From Lecanosticta acicola (Eukaryota > Ascomycota > Dothideomycetes > Mycosphaerellales > Mycosphaerellaceae): DNA of 64,000 nucleotides. Under the pieces are notes generated by a model. It was not told the origin of the DNA, searched no databases, and worked only from the letters and a program-made list of their open reading frames with translations. Shown here in pieces: positions 1 through 9,786 of this stretch. The translations under genes and the position numbers were made by a program. Position 1 is the first letter of the stretch. Every line of letters starts with the position of its first letter. The stretch covers positions 27,352 through 91,351 of the forward strand of contig CAVMBE010000101.1 of assembly GCA_963674455.1 (NCBI GenBank), in the 5' to 3' direction.

Positions 1-165
1 TTCATTTATAATTTGTTTTTTAATATAAGGATCTTCATATAATTTTATTGCATTTACTCCTACAGGTGTAGAGATTTTCTCATTAGAGATTAAAGAAATA
101 GAATATTGTCTTTTTTGATAAAATATTAATTTATTATTAGAGTACTTTTGAATAGGCACACATTT
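1..165 (-). CDS. In-frame ORF of cox2 intron 1, GIY-YIG-like, cut by window edge
   Basis: The reading frame continues without a stop from cox2 exon 1 into this stretch, but the conserved cox2 sequence ends abruptly after the N-H-G codons. The residues that follow (C-V-P-I-Q-K-Y-S, then A-I-K-L-Y-E-D-P-Y-I-K-K-Q) are not cox2. The I-K-L-Y pattern resembles the segment that usually precedes the GIY motif in fungal intron GIY-YIG endonucleases. The GIY motif itself would lie to the left of base 1 and is not visible, so the family call is inference. Confidence 0.45.
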
Positions 166-384
166 ACCATGATTAAGATATTTATTACTAATAGGAGATT
201 TATTATATACGTAGTTTCTTATTACAGATACTAGTATTCAAGCCACACCAAATAATATAATTACTAAGTAAAACATTATATTATCATGTAACTCTACAAG
301 CGCTTCCATTTGTGGGCTTGCGCTGTCTTGGAAATACACACCTCATGGTTGAGGGGCGTCACAGTTTATTTTAAAAAAATGCAT
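166..384 (-). CDS. cox2: Cytochrome c oxidase subunit 2, exon 1 (5' end)
   Basis: Cox2 carries the CuA centre of complex IV, in the inner membrane. Only the first 73 codons are here, from ATG at 384. The conserved D-A-P-Q-P-W-G-V-Y-F-Q-D-S-A segment, the E-L-H-D-N helix start and a first membrane helix ending in V-I-R-N-Y-V-Y-N-K are clear. Trp residues use TGA. The exon ends after K-Y-L-N-H-G, where fungal cox2 normally continues into the second helix, so an intron starts at about 165. The CuA ligands lie outside the window. Confidence 0.9.
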
Positions 385-1236
385 ATGAAATTATTGATAT
401 TTGCAACTATCCTTGTGATAAAGCTATAATAACAATCACTTATTTTTAGTAAAAAAAGTGCTAGTGCTTTATTTAATATATATATAAGCTATATAATATA
501 TACAGTTTGTAAGCTTAGTTATATAAAGCATACATAGTATTTATACTGATAATTAATAAAGGCATAGCCTTTGCTTTACGTATACAACTAATTTAATTAC
601 TGCAGAATGTTTTATAATAGAAATTATAAAAACTATAAGACTTTAACCTACAAGATACTTAGAGCTTGTATTATATTGATTTAATCCTAATTTTCTCACT
701 TTCTAGTTTTTAGCGCTCATTTTTTCTTCTATTGGAAGGAAAAAAAAGGCGATAGATAGGGTTTAAGCGTCTAAAAAAAATAATATAGTCAAAGAAAAAT
801 TAAAGATATATTTAAACAGTACTTTTTTTTTTTTTAAAAATAAAAAATTTATTTATTATATACTTATTTTTTCCTTTTTTCTTATTTTCTTATTAAAAAA
901 TATAAGAAAATAAAAAATTAGAGAATATACAACTATTACCTTTTCACAGAAAAAAAAAGGTTTGTTCATTTCTTATCTATATATGAAATTACTTATTTTT
1001 TTTTTCCTTCAATATCTATTAAATTTTTACATAACATAGCAGTATAGATTTGTCTGATATTAAAAATAGGGCATTTGAAATTTTTATAAATATTAGAAAT
1101 TAACATATTTTTTTCTTTACGCTCATTTTTTTTTATTAAGAAAAAATGAATATAAAATATAATAATGTAATATTATAGTTTATAAAAGAATTTAATATTT
1201 TAAACATCTTAACGGATAAAGCTTTAAGCAAAAACC
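385..1236. other. AT-rich intergenic region between nad6 and cox2
   Basis: No gene is supported here. The stretch has long A and T runs. A short GC-richer dispersed element (core AGCGCTCATTTTTTC ... GGAAGGAAAAAAAAGGCG) lies at about 710-760; a diverged half-copy is near 1118-1145. Confidence 0.6.
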
Positions 1237-1908
1237 TTATTGCTTTATTGTAATAACTATTGCTCCTACCATTGCTAATAAAAGAATTATAGATGTTAAA
1301 AATAACCATAAGGGGTAGGCAGTATATATGATATTACCTATACTTGTAATGTGAGATGCTTCTGCTATAACACCATCTCATACTTGTGAAGTAACATGTA
1401 ACAATTGGGTATCATTACTTAAAAATGAATTACTTAACTCATGGCTTAAGTTATCAGCTTCTACTTTATTATCTATTCCTAATAAACCATAATAGTTAAC
1501 CCTGTCTGCACTATAAAGATATGAATTATATTTGCTATAAGGTAGTAGTTTATGAAATGCCATGTTAAATATAATACCTATTATAATTGCTAAAGGAATA
1601 CTATTAGTATTATCAGTAACTAGTTCAGATACTCTTACGTTAATTAACATTAAAATAAATAAAAATAGTATGGAAACTGCACCAACGTAAACTAGCAAAT
1701 ACGACAAACCTATAAAATTTATACCTAGGGTCATGAGATAAGCAGCTATGCCTAGAAATAATCCTATTAGAAATAGTACTGAAACTATAGGGTTTTTACT
1801 TATTATAACTGATATACCACAAATAATAGATATTAGTGATATAATGTGCAATACATCATAATTATATCCACTGGTGAAACTTTCTTTTAAAACAAATAAA
1901 TTTAACAT
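1237..1908 (-). CDS. nad6: NADH dehydrogenase subunit 6
   Basis: Membrane subunit of complex I (223 aa), part of the proton-translocating arm. ATG at 1908 and TAA at 1237-1239. The conserved Y-L-L-V-Y-V-G-A-V-S-I-L-F-L-F motif of the third helix is present, and the protein ends in the typical G-A-I-V-I-T-I-K-Q. One in-frame TGA (1378-1380) encodes Trp and would truncate the protein under the standard code. Its first ~90 codons and about 150 bp of leader are duplicated just upstream, at the start of the next gene. Confidence 0.93.
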
Positions 1909-2089
1909 GCTTTTTCTTTTTTTTTTTTTAGTATTTTTGCCTAAATTTTTAATAGTATTGTATACTATTAACATAAAAAAGGTCGTGATATATATTTTTC
2001 TATAAATATTTTTAATATTAGTAATTATATATAGAAAGCAAAATCTAGTGAGAAAAGTAATAATAAAACAAAGTAACATATATTATTAG

Positions 2090-3106
2090 TTAACGTCCAG
2101 CCATATTTTGTATAGCTGATATTATAGGACTATATAAAACTGTATTATTAGGATAAACTACTGCTGCAACATGAGATGTATTCGGTGCACCAATATGATA
2201 TATTAAGAGATCATTTAATAAACGAGGAGATGTCGCATAAAAATGATGTGGTTTAGACATAACATGGTCAAATGTTATAACTCTCGTTCAGTCAATATTA
2301 ACAAAACCTACACCTGTCTGTATACATTCCACCATAGCCCTATTAAAATGTGTATAAAACGCAGAAATCTGTGTCCTAGTATATGGTACTTCTTCAGCAT
2401 AAACGACATCATGTCCATATTTAAAATGAAGATACACAGCAAAGAAGATTAGTAAAAGGATAATTAGATTAATAAAAAGGGTGAAGATTCTATTGTATAT
2501 ATTACTATTAAATTTTCACATCACTGTATATGATAATATTACAATAAATAGTAATAATATAAAAACTTCGGTGACATGAGGTAAATTGTCACATGAACCT
2601 GTAACGCATATATCGTATGCTATGGCATAAAATACTGTAATTACAAGTGATGCTACGCAGAACTGTAAACAAATAATATCCCTAGTCGCTATATAATATA
2701 TAGCGAAAAAAATACATGACACCGATGTATGGCTTACTAATTTATGATCGAGTAAATCGAATAAAAACGCTAATAACGTAATACCTGTTATAATTGCTAA
2801 AAAAATAAAAGTAACAGCAATATCAGATATCTCTAGGTCAACTCACGTAAAAATAAATAAAAATAGTATAGAAACTGCACCAACGTAAACTAACAAATGT
2901 GACGAGTCCAGAAAATACAAACTTAAAACCGATAGATAAGTAGCTACGCTTAAAAATAACCCTGTAAAAGATAGCGCTGAGACTATAGGGTTTTTACTTT
3001 TTATAAGCGATATACCACAAATAATAGATATCATTGATATAATGTGCAATACATCATAATTATATCCACTGGTGAAACTTTCATTTAGAACAGATAAATT
3101 TAACAT
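2090..3106 (-). CDS. Chimeric membrane protein: duplicated nad6 N-terminus fused to unknown domain (ORF338)
   Basis: An uninterrupted 338-codon code-4 ORF (TGA-Trp at 2843 and 2516). Residues 1 to about 88 are a diverged copy of Nad6, from M-L-N-L-S-V-L-N-E-S-F through the V-Y-V-G-A-V-S-I-L-F motif. From about residue 89 the sequence is not Nad6: four or five further hydrophobic segments, a Cys-containing loop (C-V-T-G-S-C) and a hydrophilic tail ending in Q-N-M-A-G-R. I do not recognise the C-terminal part. It lies directly upstream of nad6 on the same strand and its 5' leader is nearly identical to that of nad6, so it is probably expressed the same way. Absence of stops over the foreign 250 codons argues that it is a gene and not debris. 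Confidence 0.75.
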
Positions 3107-3262
3107 GTTTTTTTTTTTTTTTAGTATATTTGCCTCAATTTTTAGTAGTATTGTATACAATTAACATAAAAAAGGTCGTGATATATATTTTTCTATAAAT
3201 ATTTTTAATATTAGTAATTATATATAGAAAGCAAAATCTAGTGAGAAGGGTAATAATAAACC
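2846..3262 (-). repeat. Direct duplication of nad6 5' end and leader
   Basis: Matches roughly 1650-2068 in the same orientation. The leader part (for example AACATAAAAAAGGTCGTGAT, at 3164-3183 and 1971-1990) is nearly identical, while the coding part has drifted. This suggests the leader is under constraint or was recently corrected by gene conversion. Confidence 0.85.
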
Positions 3263-3526
3263 CAAAAAAAAAAATGAGACTGAAATTTTTTTTGTAATTT
3301 TTATTTATTTAATTCTGCTATAGTTATTTATTGATATTGCAAGCATAAACTATAATCCGCTATTGTAAATTTAAACTATAAATATAGACGATTGCAACCG
3401 TGTTTTTATGTTATACGGGATGTTATAAAAAACATAAACATTTTACTTACTATATAACCAAGTAATGTAAAAGGATAAAGTAGTATTATTATTTTTCGAT
3501 TATGGGACAATAAATAATATATGAAT

Positions 3527-6500
3527 TTAAGATACATTTGTAAAATATATTAAAGAAGAAACAGAAAAATGTAAACCGTCCAAAATAGGAGCTGGATATA
3601 TACCCAGAATAACTGTAAATAATACTAGGGTAAATAATATAGAAAACTCTCGTTTGTTTACATCAGGTATATTAAACTTGAAAAATCTAGAGAAGGATCC
3701 AGCAAATGCTATTCTGTTAAACATATAGATGGTATATGCAGCACTAAACACTATAGAAGAACTAGCAAATACACCTAGTAAAGGTAATCTTTCAAAAGTA
3801 CCGTACAGACTCATAAACTCACCTATGAAATTAAGAGATAACGGTGTACCAGCATTACCTAAACATAATATAAAGAATAATATAGAAAATAAGGGCATTA
3901 TTTGTGTAATACCTCTGTAAAAAGTTATTAGTCTGGTAGAAGATCTATCGTATAAAACACCTCCTGCACAAATAAATAGACCAGAGGAAACAAAACCGTG
4001 AGCTAATCCCAATATAATTCCACCCTCTATTCCTTGTATAGAATTACTGAATACACCCAGTAGATAAACTGCTGCGTGACTAACAGAACTATAGGCAATT
4101 AATTCTTTTATATCTATTGTTCTAAGAGTACTGAAACTTGCATATATTATAGTTATAACACCTATAACATATATTACAGATGTGAAATAAAAATAAGCCT
4201 TAGGTAGTAAGGGTAATATTAATCTTAGTATACCATATAAACTTAGTTTTAATACTATCACTTAATAAAATCTTGACTTTTTTCCTTTCTCAGGACATGA
4301 CAAACGTCTTTAATTATAATAAATATCAAACATGTATCCGGCTCTGCAAGTGTTTGATTGAGAAATTTATTAATAATTAAAAAAGTACTCCATTATTCAC
4401 ATAATGGATGGGACCATATCTTAGTATTATAAATTGCACACACCTATAAATTTCTTTATATCTTGTAATCTAAATCTTGTAAATGATTTCAATTAAAGTA
4501 TACTCTACTGTTATTTATGCTATTTTTTAACTTTATTACATTATCCAATTTTTCTTGGTGATTTTTGTTTTCCATGTATAACAGAACCTTTGTTCAGGAT
4601 TTATAATCTAAATATTTACTACTTCACAAAGGATATTTATTTAAGTAGTTCTTAATTATAATATTACTTTTTAAACTACTTGTCCTTATTCAATATTGAT
4701 TAGATTTAATTCTGTATTTTAAATTAACATTAAAGAAACTAGATATATCATTCATAATAACTTTATTATCATAGCCATTGATGACTAGGGATTTTTGAGC
4801 CAATTCAAAAAGAACTGCAATTTTCTTTGTTTTTTTTTTTGAGTTTGTATTTCTTGTAATCCTGATGTAAAAACAGCCGTGAGCTTCCATAAAGCCAGAT
4901 AATCAAGCATTACTTGCCAAACTACATGTATCTAAAGGTAATTTCTTTATGGAAAAATAATTATTTTCTATTATTTTTTCAAAAGGTAAATTATTTAACT
5001 TTTCATTTAAGTAATCTATTAATGTGTATAATTGTGTTATCTTAGGTGTTCTCATTTTACCATTTATAATATTTGCTATTTTTAATAGACCCTTTAAGTT
5101 TCCAACCGTGTAACTATACGAGTTTTTACCCTTTATTTTATATATATTTCCTTCTCCCAATATACTTTGTATAGCAGCTATATATGGATAATCTTTGGAA
5201 TTAAAAGATATAGTTATTAGACTAGGTAATCTTTTATTACTTGGTACATATAAATTACCATCCCCTTCTATTAAGCCAGCTAAATAATAAGCAAAATTTT
5301 CACTTTTATTTACAAAATTATTAGCATTTACTTTAGCTTGCAAAGTTTCTTTTTCCTTAAGTCATTTACTTATTTGTCTTAGTTTACTTTCCTCTTGTTT
5401 TTTGTATTTTTTTTCTTTTAAATACTTTACTGTAGTATAATATTGTTTAAATGTTAATAATACTTTTAGCGTATGGCCTCTGAGGATCCCATTCAATTTT
5501 ATATTGAATAAATCAATAATATTTAATACTATGTGCAAAGCTTCTCAAACTAAGTACATAATACTGTTAATAACAAATGGTTTCCTGCTGATTGTCTTAA
5601 GCAATAAGAGTTTCCAGCATATAGCTAAATTTAAAGCAGGCATAGCTTTACCAGCTAATATAATACTACCTCCAAGAGGTGACTCAACATGAGCCTTTAA
5701 AAGTCAAGTATTTAAGAATATTGTTGGAGTTTTCACAGCAAAAGCTATAAATATCCCATAAAATAAAAATAATTGAGTATAAAAATTAAAATTTGTTTTA
5801 TATAGTGCATCAAAATCAGTTGTTCCCATAATTGATGACATTGTAAGTATTGATAATAATAAAAATAAAGATCCTAATACGTTTATTTTTTTTTTCTTTA
5901 ATTTTAGGTTACTTAGACTCATATCGGCTAACCGACTGTTCTTGTAATAAGCGATTTCTATTAAGTTTTATATCTTGAATTTCAAACAGTCCTTTTTCTG
6001 TTAAGTGTTCCTTATTGTATACAATATAAGCTATTCTTTTAAATTCATAAAAATCTATTGACTTAACTCCTATTATAGAATGTTTGTCAAATAATGGTAT
6101 TATTTTTTCAAATATATCTTTAAATTCATTTACAAGAAAGTATACTGCTGATTGTTTTAAATTTAATTCATACCTTCCGCATTTAAGTGTTGACACTATG
6201 AGCTTTGTTAACTCAATATCTCTACTATGCTGTGCTATATGGAACTTTAATGTTACAGATTTACCTATTTTAGTATTTAAACTGTCAGGTATAGAAATAT
6301 AAAAACATCCATCTCCTGAATTTTTTATTTGCATTATTGCATAAAAGTAATTTAAATAGTATAATAAATAATGCAAATAAAAAATAAATACAAAACCAAG
6401 TAGTTAATAAAAATCTAAATTGTTTTTTTTCACTTTAGGTTAAACTGTAATATCCCCTTTCTTTTCTAAAAGAGAGAGAGCGGATGAAGGTCTATAGATA

Positions 6501-7888
6501 GGCATAACCTCAGGAAAGAACGTTTTTCTTTAATCAGATAGTCCCAGGTTCATGGCTGCTCTTATAGAAAGAATCTCATGAAATCCTTTTCTATTTAAAT
6601 GGGTTTTTGTTATTAATAATGTTAATCGCAGGTTTAAATAATAGATAATCACTCTGTTTTTCACTCAAAAAAATATAATTATAAAAATGAAACATTATCT
6701 TGTTAAGATCTTTAAGGGGTTTAACTGTATACTGTAATGTTGTTTGTCTGGCAAAGCCCTCGTGCTTTCTTATATTTCCTACCCCAAAAAAATCTCTAAC
6801 TTTGCATAGTAAATCATAATCTTTATTATGTAAAGTAATTTTAAATATAGCTATAATTTGATATGCCATTTTATAATTGTTACTTTTATAAAACCCTAAC
6901 ATAAAGGACCCTTCTGCATCTGTTAATCCTGTAATAAACATAGGATTAATAAAAAGACTGTTTCTATGAATAAATCTTGAAAACTTTAAATTATGAGAAT
7001 TGTAATGAATCGTTCTCCTAAAAACTGGTTTCCCAGCGACTAGAGTACACCTTACGAAATCTAAATTCCTAGATCTCGAAAAACCATCTACTCGTTGCTC
7101 TTTTACAAATAAATTTATTTGATTTAGAGCCGCGATCACCCATTTCTTTTTTATTTCATTTTTTTTTACATTTTTATTTATGATATTAAATCTAAAAAAT
7201 AAATAAAAAAATGAAATAAATATTTAATCATCTCTAGTGATATTACCATACCCTGAGGCATTAATCAGGCCGGTTGAAAAGTTTCCTTTTCAACTTTGGT
7301 TACTAGAGCTTTAGGGCTTTCCCGGCGTTTGGCTTTTTTACACTTTAGGAAAAATGTGTATAAGAATAAGTAGAAACTAGCTCTAACTCTATTACTACTT
7401 CCAAATAAACCTATTAATATAAACAGAGGAGGAAGTATACTTTCAAAGAATATATAAAATAATAATATGTCTAATACTAAGAAAACAGCTAACAATAATG
7501 TTTCTAGTAATAATATAATTATTACGTACGACTTTACGTTTTCTGATATTGAGCTTCAATTACTTAATAATGAAATAGGCATAATTATAGTTGTAAGTAA
7601 GACAAAGTATACACTTATACCATCTACTCCTAAATAGAAATCAAAGCTATTTATTCTGTGATATTCCTGTACAAATTGGAACTGGTTGCTACTAAAATTA
7701 AAAAGCATGAATACAATCATAGATATAAATAAGTTAATTACCGAAGTAGACAGAGCTATTGTTTTTATTTGTTTTAATTTATACGCGTGGGAAAGGCCTG
7801 TATTTAATTCTCCTTTTGTGTTATATGTCACTGTAGAGATTATAAAAATACCAATTAAAGGTATTAGTAATAAAAGAAAAAGTAGCAT
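3527..7888 (-). CDS. nad4: NADH dehydrogenase subunit 4 (3 exons)
   Basis: Antiporter-like proton-pumping subunit of complex I. Exons read 7888..~7352, 5877..5650 and 4258..3527, about 498 aa, ATG start and TAA stop. Exon 1 holds L-G-V-D-G-I-S-V-Y-F and the helix with the essential Glu (I-F-F-E-S-I-L-P-P). Exon 2 holds M-G-T-T-D-F-D-A-L and W-L-L-K-A-H-V-E-S-P, exon 3 L-I-A-Y-S-S-V-S-H and the C-terminus. The 5650/4258 junction restores I-L-A-G-I-V-L-K. The first junction is set by protein alignment from memory and may be off by a few bases. Both introns carry endonuclease sequence, one intact and one decayed. Confidence 0.9.
4259..5649 (-). other. Group I intron 2 of nad4
   Basis: Core elements typical of these introns read on the plus strand: CCTCTGAGGATCC near 5477, TTTCCTGCTGATTGTC near 5580, TTTCCAGCATATAGC near 5610 and GGACCATATCTTAG near 4411. 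It encodes an in-frame endonuclease. Confidence 0.8.
4456..5649 (-). CDS. LAGLIDADG homing endonuclease, nad4 intron 2
   Basis: The ORF runs in frame from exon 2 through the intron for about 397 codons to TAA at 4456, with TGA as Trp at several places. Two motifs are visible: [12 protein letters not shown] (around 5290-5250) and L-S-G-F-M-E-A-H-G-C-F (around 4900-4870). The second has His where the metal-binding acid is expected (E-A-H-G instead of E-A-E-G or D-A-D-G), so one of the two active-site carboxylates appears lost. The protein would normally be released from the exon fusion by proteolysis and cut intronless nad4. It could be a nickase, a maturase or already inactive. Confidence 0.85.
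5909..7139 (-). pseudogene. Decayed double-motif LAGLIDADG endonuclease, nad4 intron 1
   Basis: The first half (7139 down to about 6590) keeps I-T-G-L-T-D-A-E-G-S-F and the following domain, but stops at TAG after N-N-K-N-P-F-K; the expected E-H-L-T-E of the family is replaced by this stop. A further TAA follows after G-L-S-D. The second half (about 6330 to TAG at 5909) keeps G-D-G-C-F-Y-I-S-I and the rest of domain 2 but has lost the start of its own LAGLIDADG helix to a hairpin insertion at 6325-6398. Upstream, the G-D-R-G-S-K-S and K-E-Q-R-V-D-G segments, adjacent in functional relatives, lie in different frames. The gene is clearly dead as one protein. Confidence 0.85.
6325..6398. mobile_element. 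Hairpin insertion in endonuclease motif (copy 1)
   Basis: An imperfect inverted repeat with arms TTTTTTATTTGCATTATT and AATAATGCAAATAAAAAA around a ~35 bp loop. It replaces the L-A-G-F-x-D codons just before G-D-G-C-F. A sister element sits at the matching place in the atp6 intron endonuclease (about 14828-14922). Confidence 0.6.
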
Positions 7889-8215
7889 TTTTTTTATAAA
7901 TAAGTTAATATGATATTATCTTCCTCTTACTATTTATTAATTTCATTAGGTCATTATTATTTTAACTGTTTTTTTTCTGGCGCTGTGTAAAGGCGAGAAA
8001 AAGAAAAAATATATAAATAATAATTACTTCATGGATCAATAAATGTTATTTTTTTTTCCACTACAAAGATATTTGTATTTATTTTATTTTTTTCTAGATT
8101 TTTCTTTTTTTTATTATAATGATTGCACAAATCGATCATCTTTTTTTAATAGCTTTTATTCTTTTTTATGTGCTACAAGATAGTAAGTGCTTATTAGCCC
8201 ATTTTGCATCACTAC
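7889..8215. other. AT-rich intergenic region upstream of nad4
   Basis: No gene seen. Contains a copy of the dispersed short element (TTCTGGCGCTGTGTAAAGGC, 7975-7994) and long T runs; the nad4 leader and promoter are presumably here. Confidence 0.5.
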
Positions 8216-9050
8216 ATAAAAGAAGAAAGTGCATCACCTATATAACCAGATGATGCACCTGAAATACCACTGCAACAATAGTAATGATTATAACTCTTAT
8301 TTTAGGCATATGACGTTTTATATATCTTGCACTGCTTGCGTCATCAGCATGTCAGTGCGATACAATATCGTAGTAGCTAGGTAAAAGATATTTAAAAACT
8401 CTGGTAATTAATATAAGTAATAAAACATTAATTATATAACCTCCAATTATTATAGCTAAGGTAATTAACATTACTGCAAAACCTAAAAAAGAACTGCGAG
8501 ATCTTGAAGTATTAGAACTATTTAATTTATTTTTTAATGACGAGACCTGACCGTTTAAAGCCTCAATTTTTAATGACTATACTAACTATATATTATAATT
8601 TAATATATTCAGAGTTCATTAAAAAGTTGAATAAGTCTACTCGTGATAATTAGTGTCACTCAGACGATCCTTTTAATGAAGCAAGAAATGCATCATTTAC
8701 TATTACAAAATCAAAGTTCAATATATTGTAATCATGATATGCAGGTGTTCTTTCCCCACTTCCAATAAATGCAGTTGCAAAATCCACAGCGTAATTCATT
8801 AGAGATGTAAAAGCCCCATATTATATAGGTGCAAATATAATCATTATTAAAGGAAGGAGTGTAAGTTTGATTCCGAGTTTTCTATATAAAAAAAACTTTC
8901 AGCTCTCTTACCTTTAGATTCATAAAAAAAAATCTTTTTTGAGTTTTTGCTGATCTGTAACCTATGTAAATAAGTATAATTGTTGCAAGGATGTATTTAG
9001 ATTTAAACATTATGAAAATACCAATTAAGGGCATTAGTAATAATAAAGGA
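8216..9050 (-). pseudogene. Decayed ORF started by a nad4-like 5' end
   Basis: Reading from 9050 leftward, the first codons (L-M-P-L-I-G-I-F-I) copy the nad4 N-terminus. They run into M-F-K-S-K-Y-I-L-A-T-I-I-L-I-Y-I-G-Y-R, which is not Nad4. The frame then breaks at least twice (near 8925 and 8885), passes a TAA near 8820, continues as Y-G-A-F-T-S-L-M-N-Y-A-V-D-F-A to a TAA near 8650, and resumes in another frame as L-K-I-E-A-L-N-G-Q-V-S-S-L-K-N-K-L followed by two hydrophobic segments. The pieces look like one membrane protein broken by frameshifts. I do not recognise the family. Confidence 0.55.
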
Positions 9051-9123
9051 TAAAATAGAAAAAAAGAAAATAAAAATCTGTAACAAAAAAATCAGGTATA
9101 TTACCATTGTGACATCCGGTTTA

Positions 9124-9348
9124 CTAGGCTACATATAGTAATAAGAATGCCATCATAAGTGCGAATAATCCTGTTGCCTCAGCAAAAGCAAATCCTAATA
9201 TCGCGTATGAAAACAACTGTCCTCTTAAAGATGGGTTTCTTGCTACACCAAGTATCAATGCACCAAAAACCACACCGATACCTACACCTGCTCCTATTAG
9301 TCCTGTTGTAGCTAGACCTGTTCCTATAATTTTTGCGGATTGTAACAT
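9124..9348 (-). CDS. atp9: ATP synthase subunit c (subunit 9)
   Basis: Proton-carrying ring subunit of F1Fo ATP synthase, 74 aa, two membrane helices. ATG at 9348, TAG at 9124. Helix 1 is Gly-rich (G-L-I-G-A-G-V-G-I-G-V-V-F-G), the polar loop is A-R-N-P-S-L-R-G-Q-L, and helix 2 has the essential Glu in F-A-E-A-T-G-L-F. Its first 15 codons and upstream leader are copied at 17476-17843 and, with more divergence, its N-terminus begins two other ORFs (22453 and 56951). Confidence 0.97.
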   Translation of the reverse strand: MLQSAKIIGTGLATTGLIGAGVGIGVVFGALILGVARNPSLRGQLFSYAILGFAFAEATGLFALMMAFLLLYVA

Positions 9349-9690
9349 GTTATTTAAATATTATAAAAAAAAAAGACTCCTCCAATCTAGAGATAGCGGC
9401 CCTTATTGTTTATACGTTATCTTATATTGTTTGCTATCTTTGGAGTTATTAACCTCCGTACTAAATTCGTAAGGAAAAAACCTTTAAAAGTATTGTAATC
9501 ATTATACAACCTTCTTAAACTAAAAGGAAATAAAGAATAAATGTAAATAATTGTAAAATTTTGTTTAACATTATCAATAACTACAGAAATTGTAAAACTA
9601 ATTATACTATTATTTCTAAATCTGTAAGAAATAAAATACTTTTCACCAAATTTTTCATTAAACCTTGTTAAACCTTTAATTACAAAAGTA
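9304..9690 (-). repeat. atp9 leader block, source copy
   Basis: From the 15th atp9 codon to about 340 bp upstream, nearly identical to 17476-17843 in the same orientation. The match stops inside ORF119 at AACCTTGTTAAACC. Contains GGAGTTATTAACCTCCGTAC at 9442-9461. A weaker copy lies at about 22720-22800. Confidence 0.9.
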
Positions 9691-9776
9691 CCATGATAAT
9701 TACCAAAATTATGACAGTAAAAGGTAATATTATTATATTTAGCTCTTAATATTTCATTATTTATTAATATAAACAT
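9417..9776 (-). CDS. ORF119, unknown basic protein upstream of atp9
   Basis: A 119-codon ORF with no family I recognise. It is basic and rich in Asn, Phe, Ile and Arg, with an I-S-F-T-I-S-V-V-I segment and a C-terminus L-V-R-R-L-I-T-P-K-I-A. It starts 10 bp after the stop of ORF317 and ends about 70 bp before atp9, all on the minus strand, so a shared transcript is likely. The last ~85 codons are carried along in the atp9-leader duplication at 17.6-17.84 kb. Being inside a conserved leader, it could also be fortuitous. Confidence 0.45.
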   Translation of the reverse strand: MFILINNEILRAKYNNITFYCHNFGNYHGTFVIKGLTRFNEKFGEKYFISYRFRNNSIISFTISVVIDNVKQNFTIIYIYSLFPFSLRRLYNDYNTFKGFFLTNLVRRLITPKIANNIR

Positions 9777-9786
9777 ATATAAACTT

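Larger units (their letters stand above)
5878..7351 (-). other. Intron 1 of nad4
   Basis: The interval between L-F-L-Y-T in exon 1 and L-G-S-L-F in exon 2. Group I core motifs are less obvious than in the other introns. It starts with an in-frame A-K-R-R-E-S-P-K-A-L ... Q-P-A-W-L-M-P-Q-G-M-V segment seen before LAGLIDADG ORFs in fungal introns, and contains a broken endonuclease. Confidence 0.7.

Noticed and set aside
2243..2452. Plus-strand 69-aa ORF
   Set aside because: Antisense shadow of the continuous ORF338.
3729..3920. Plus-strand 63-aa ORF
   Set aside because: Antisense shadow of nad4 exon 3.
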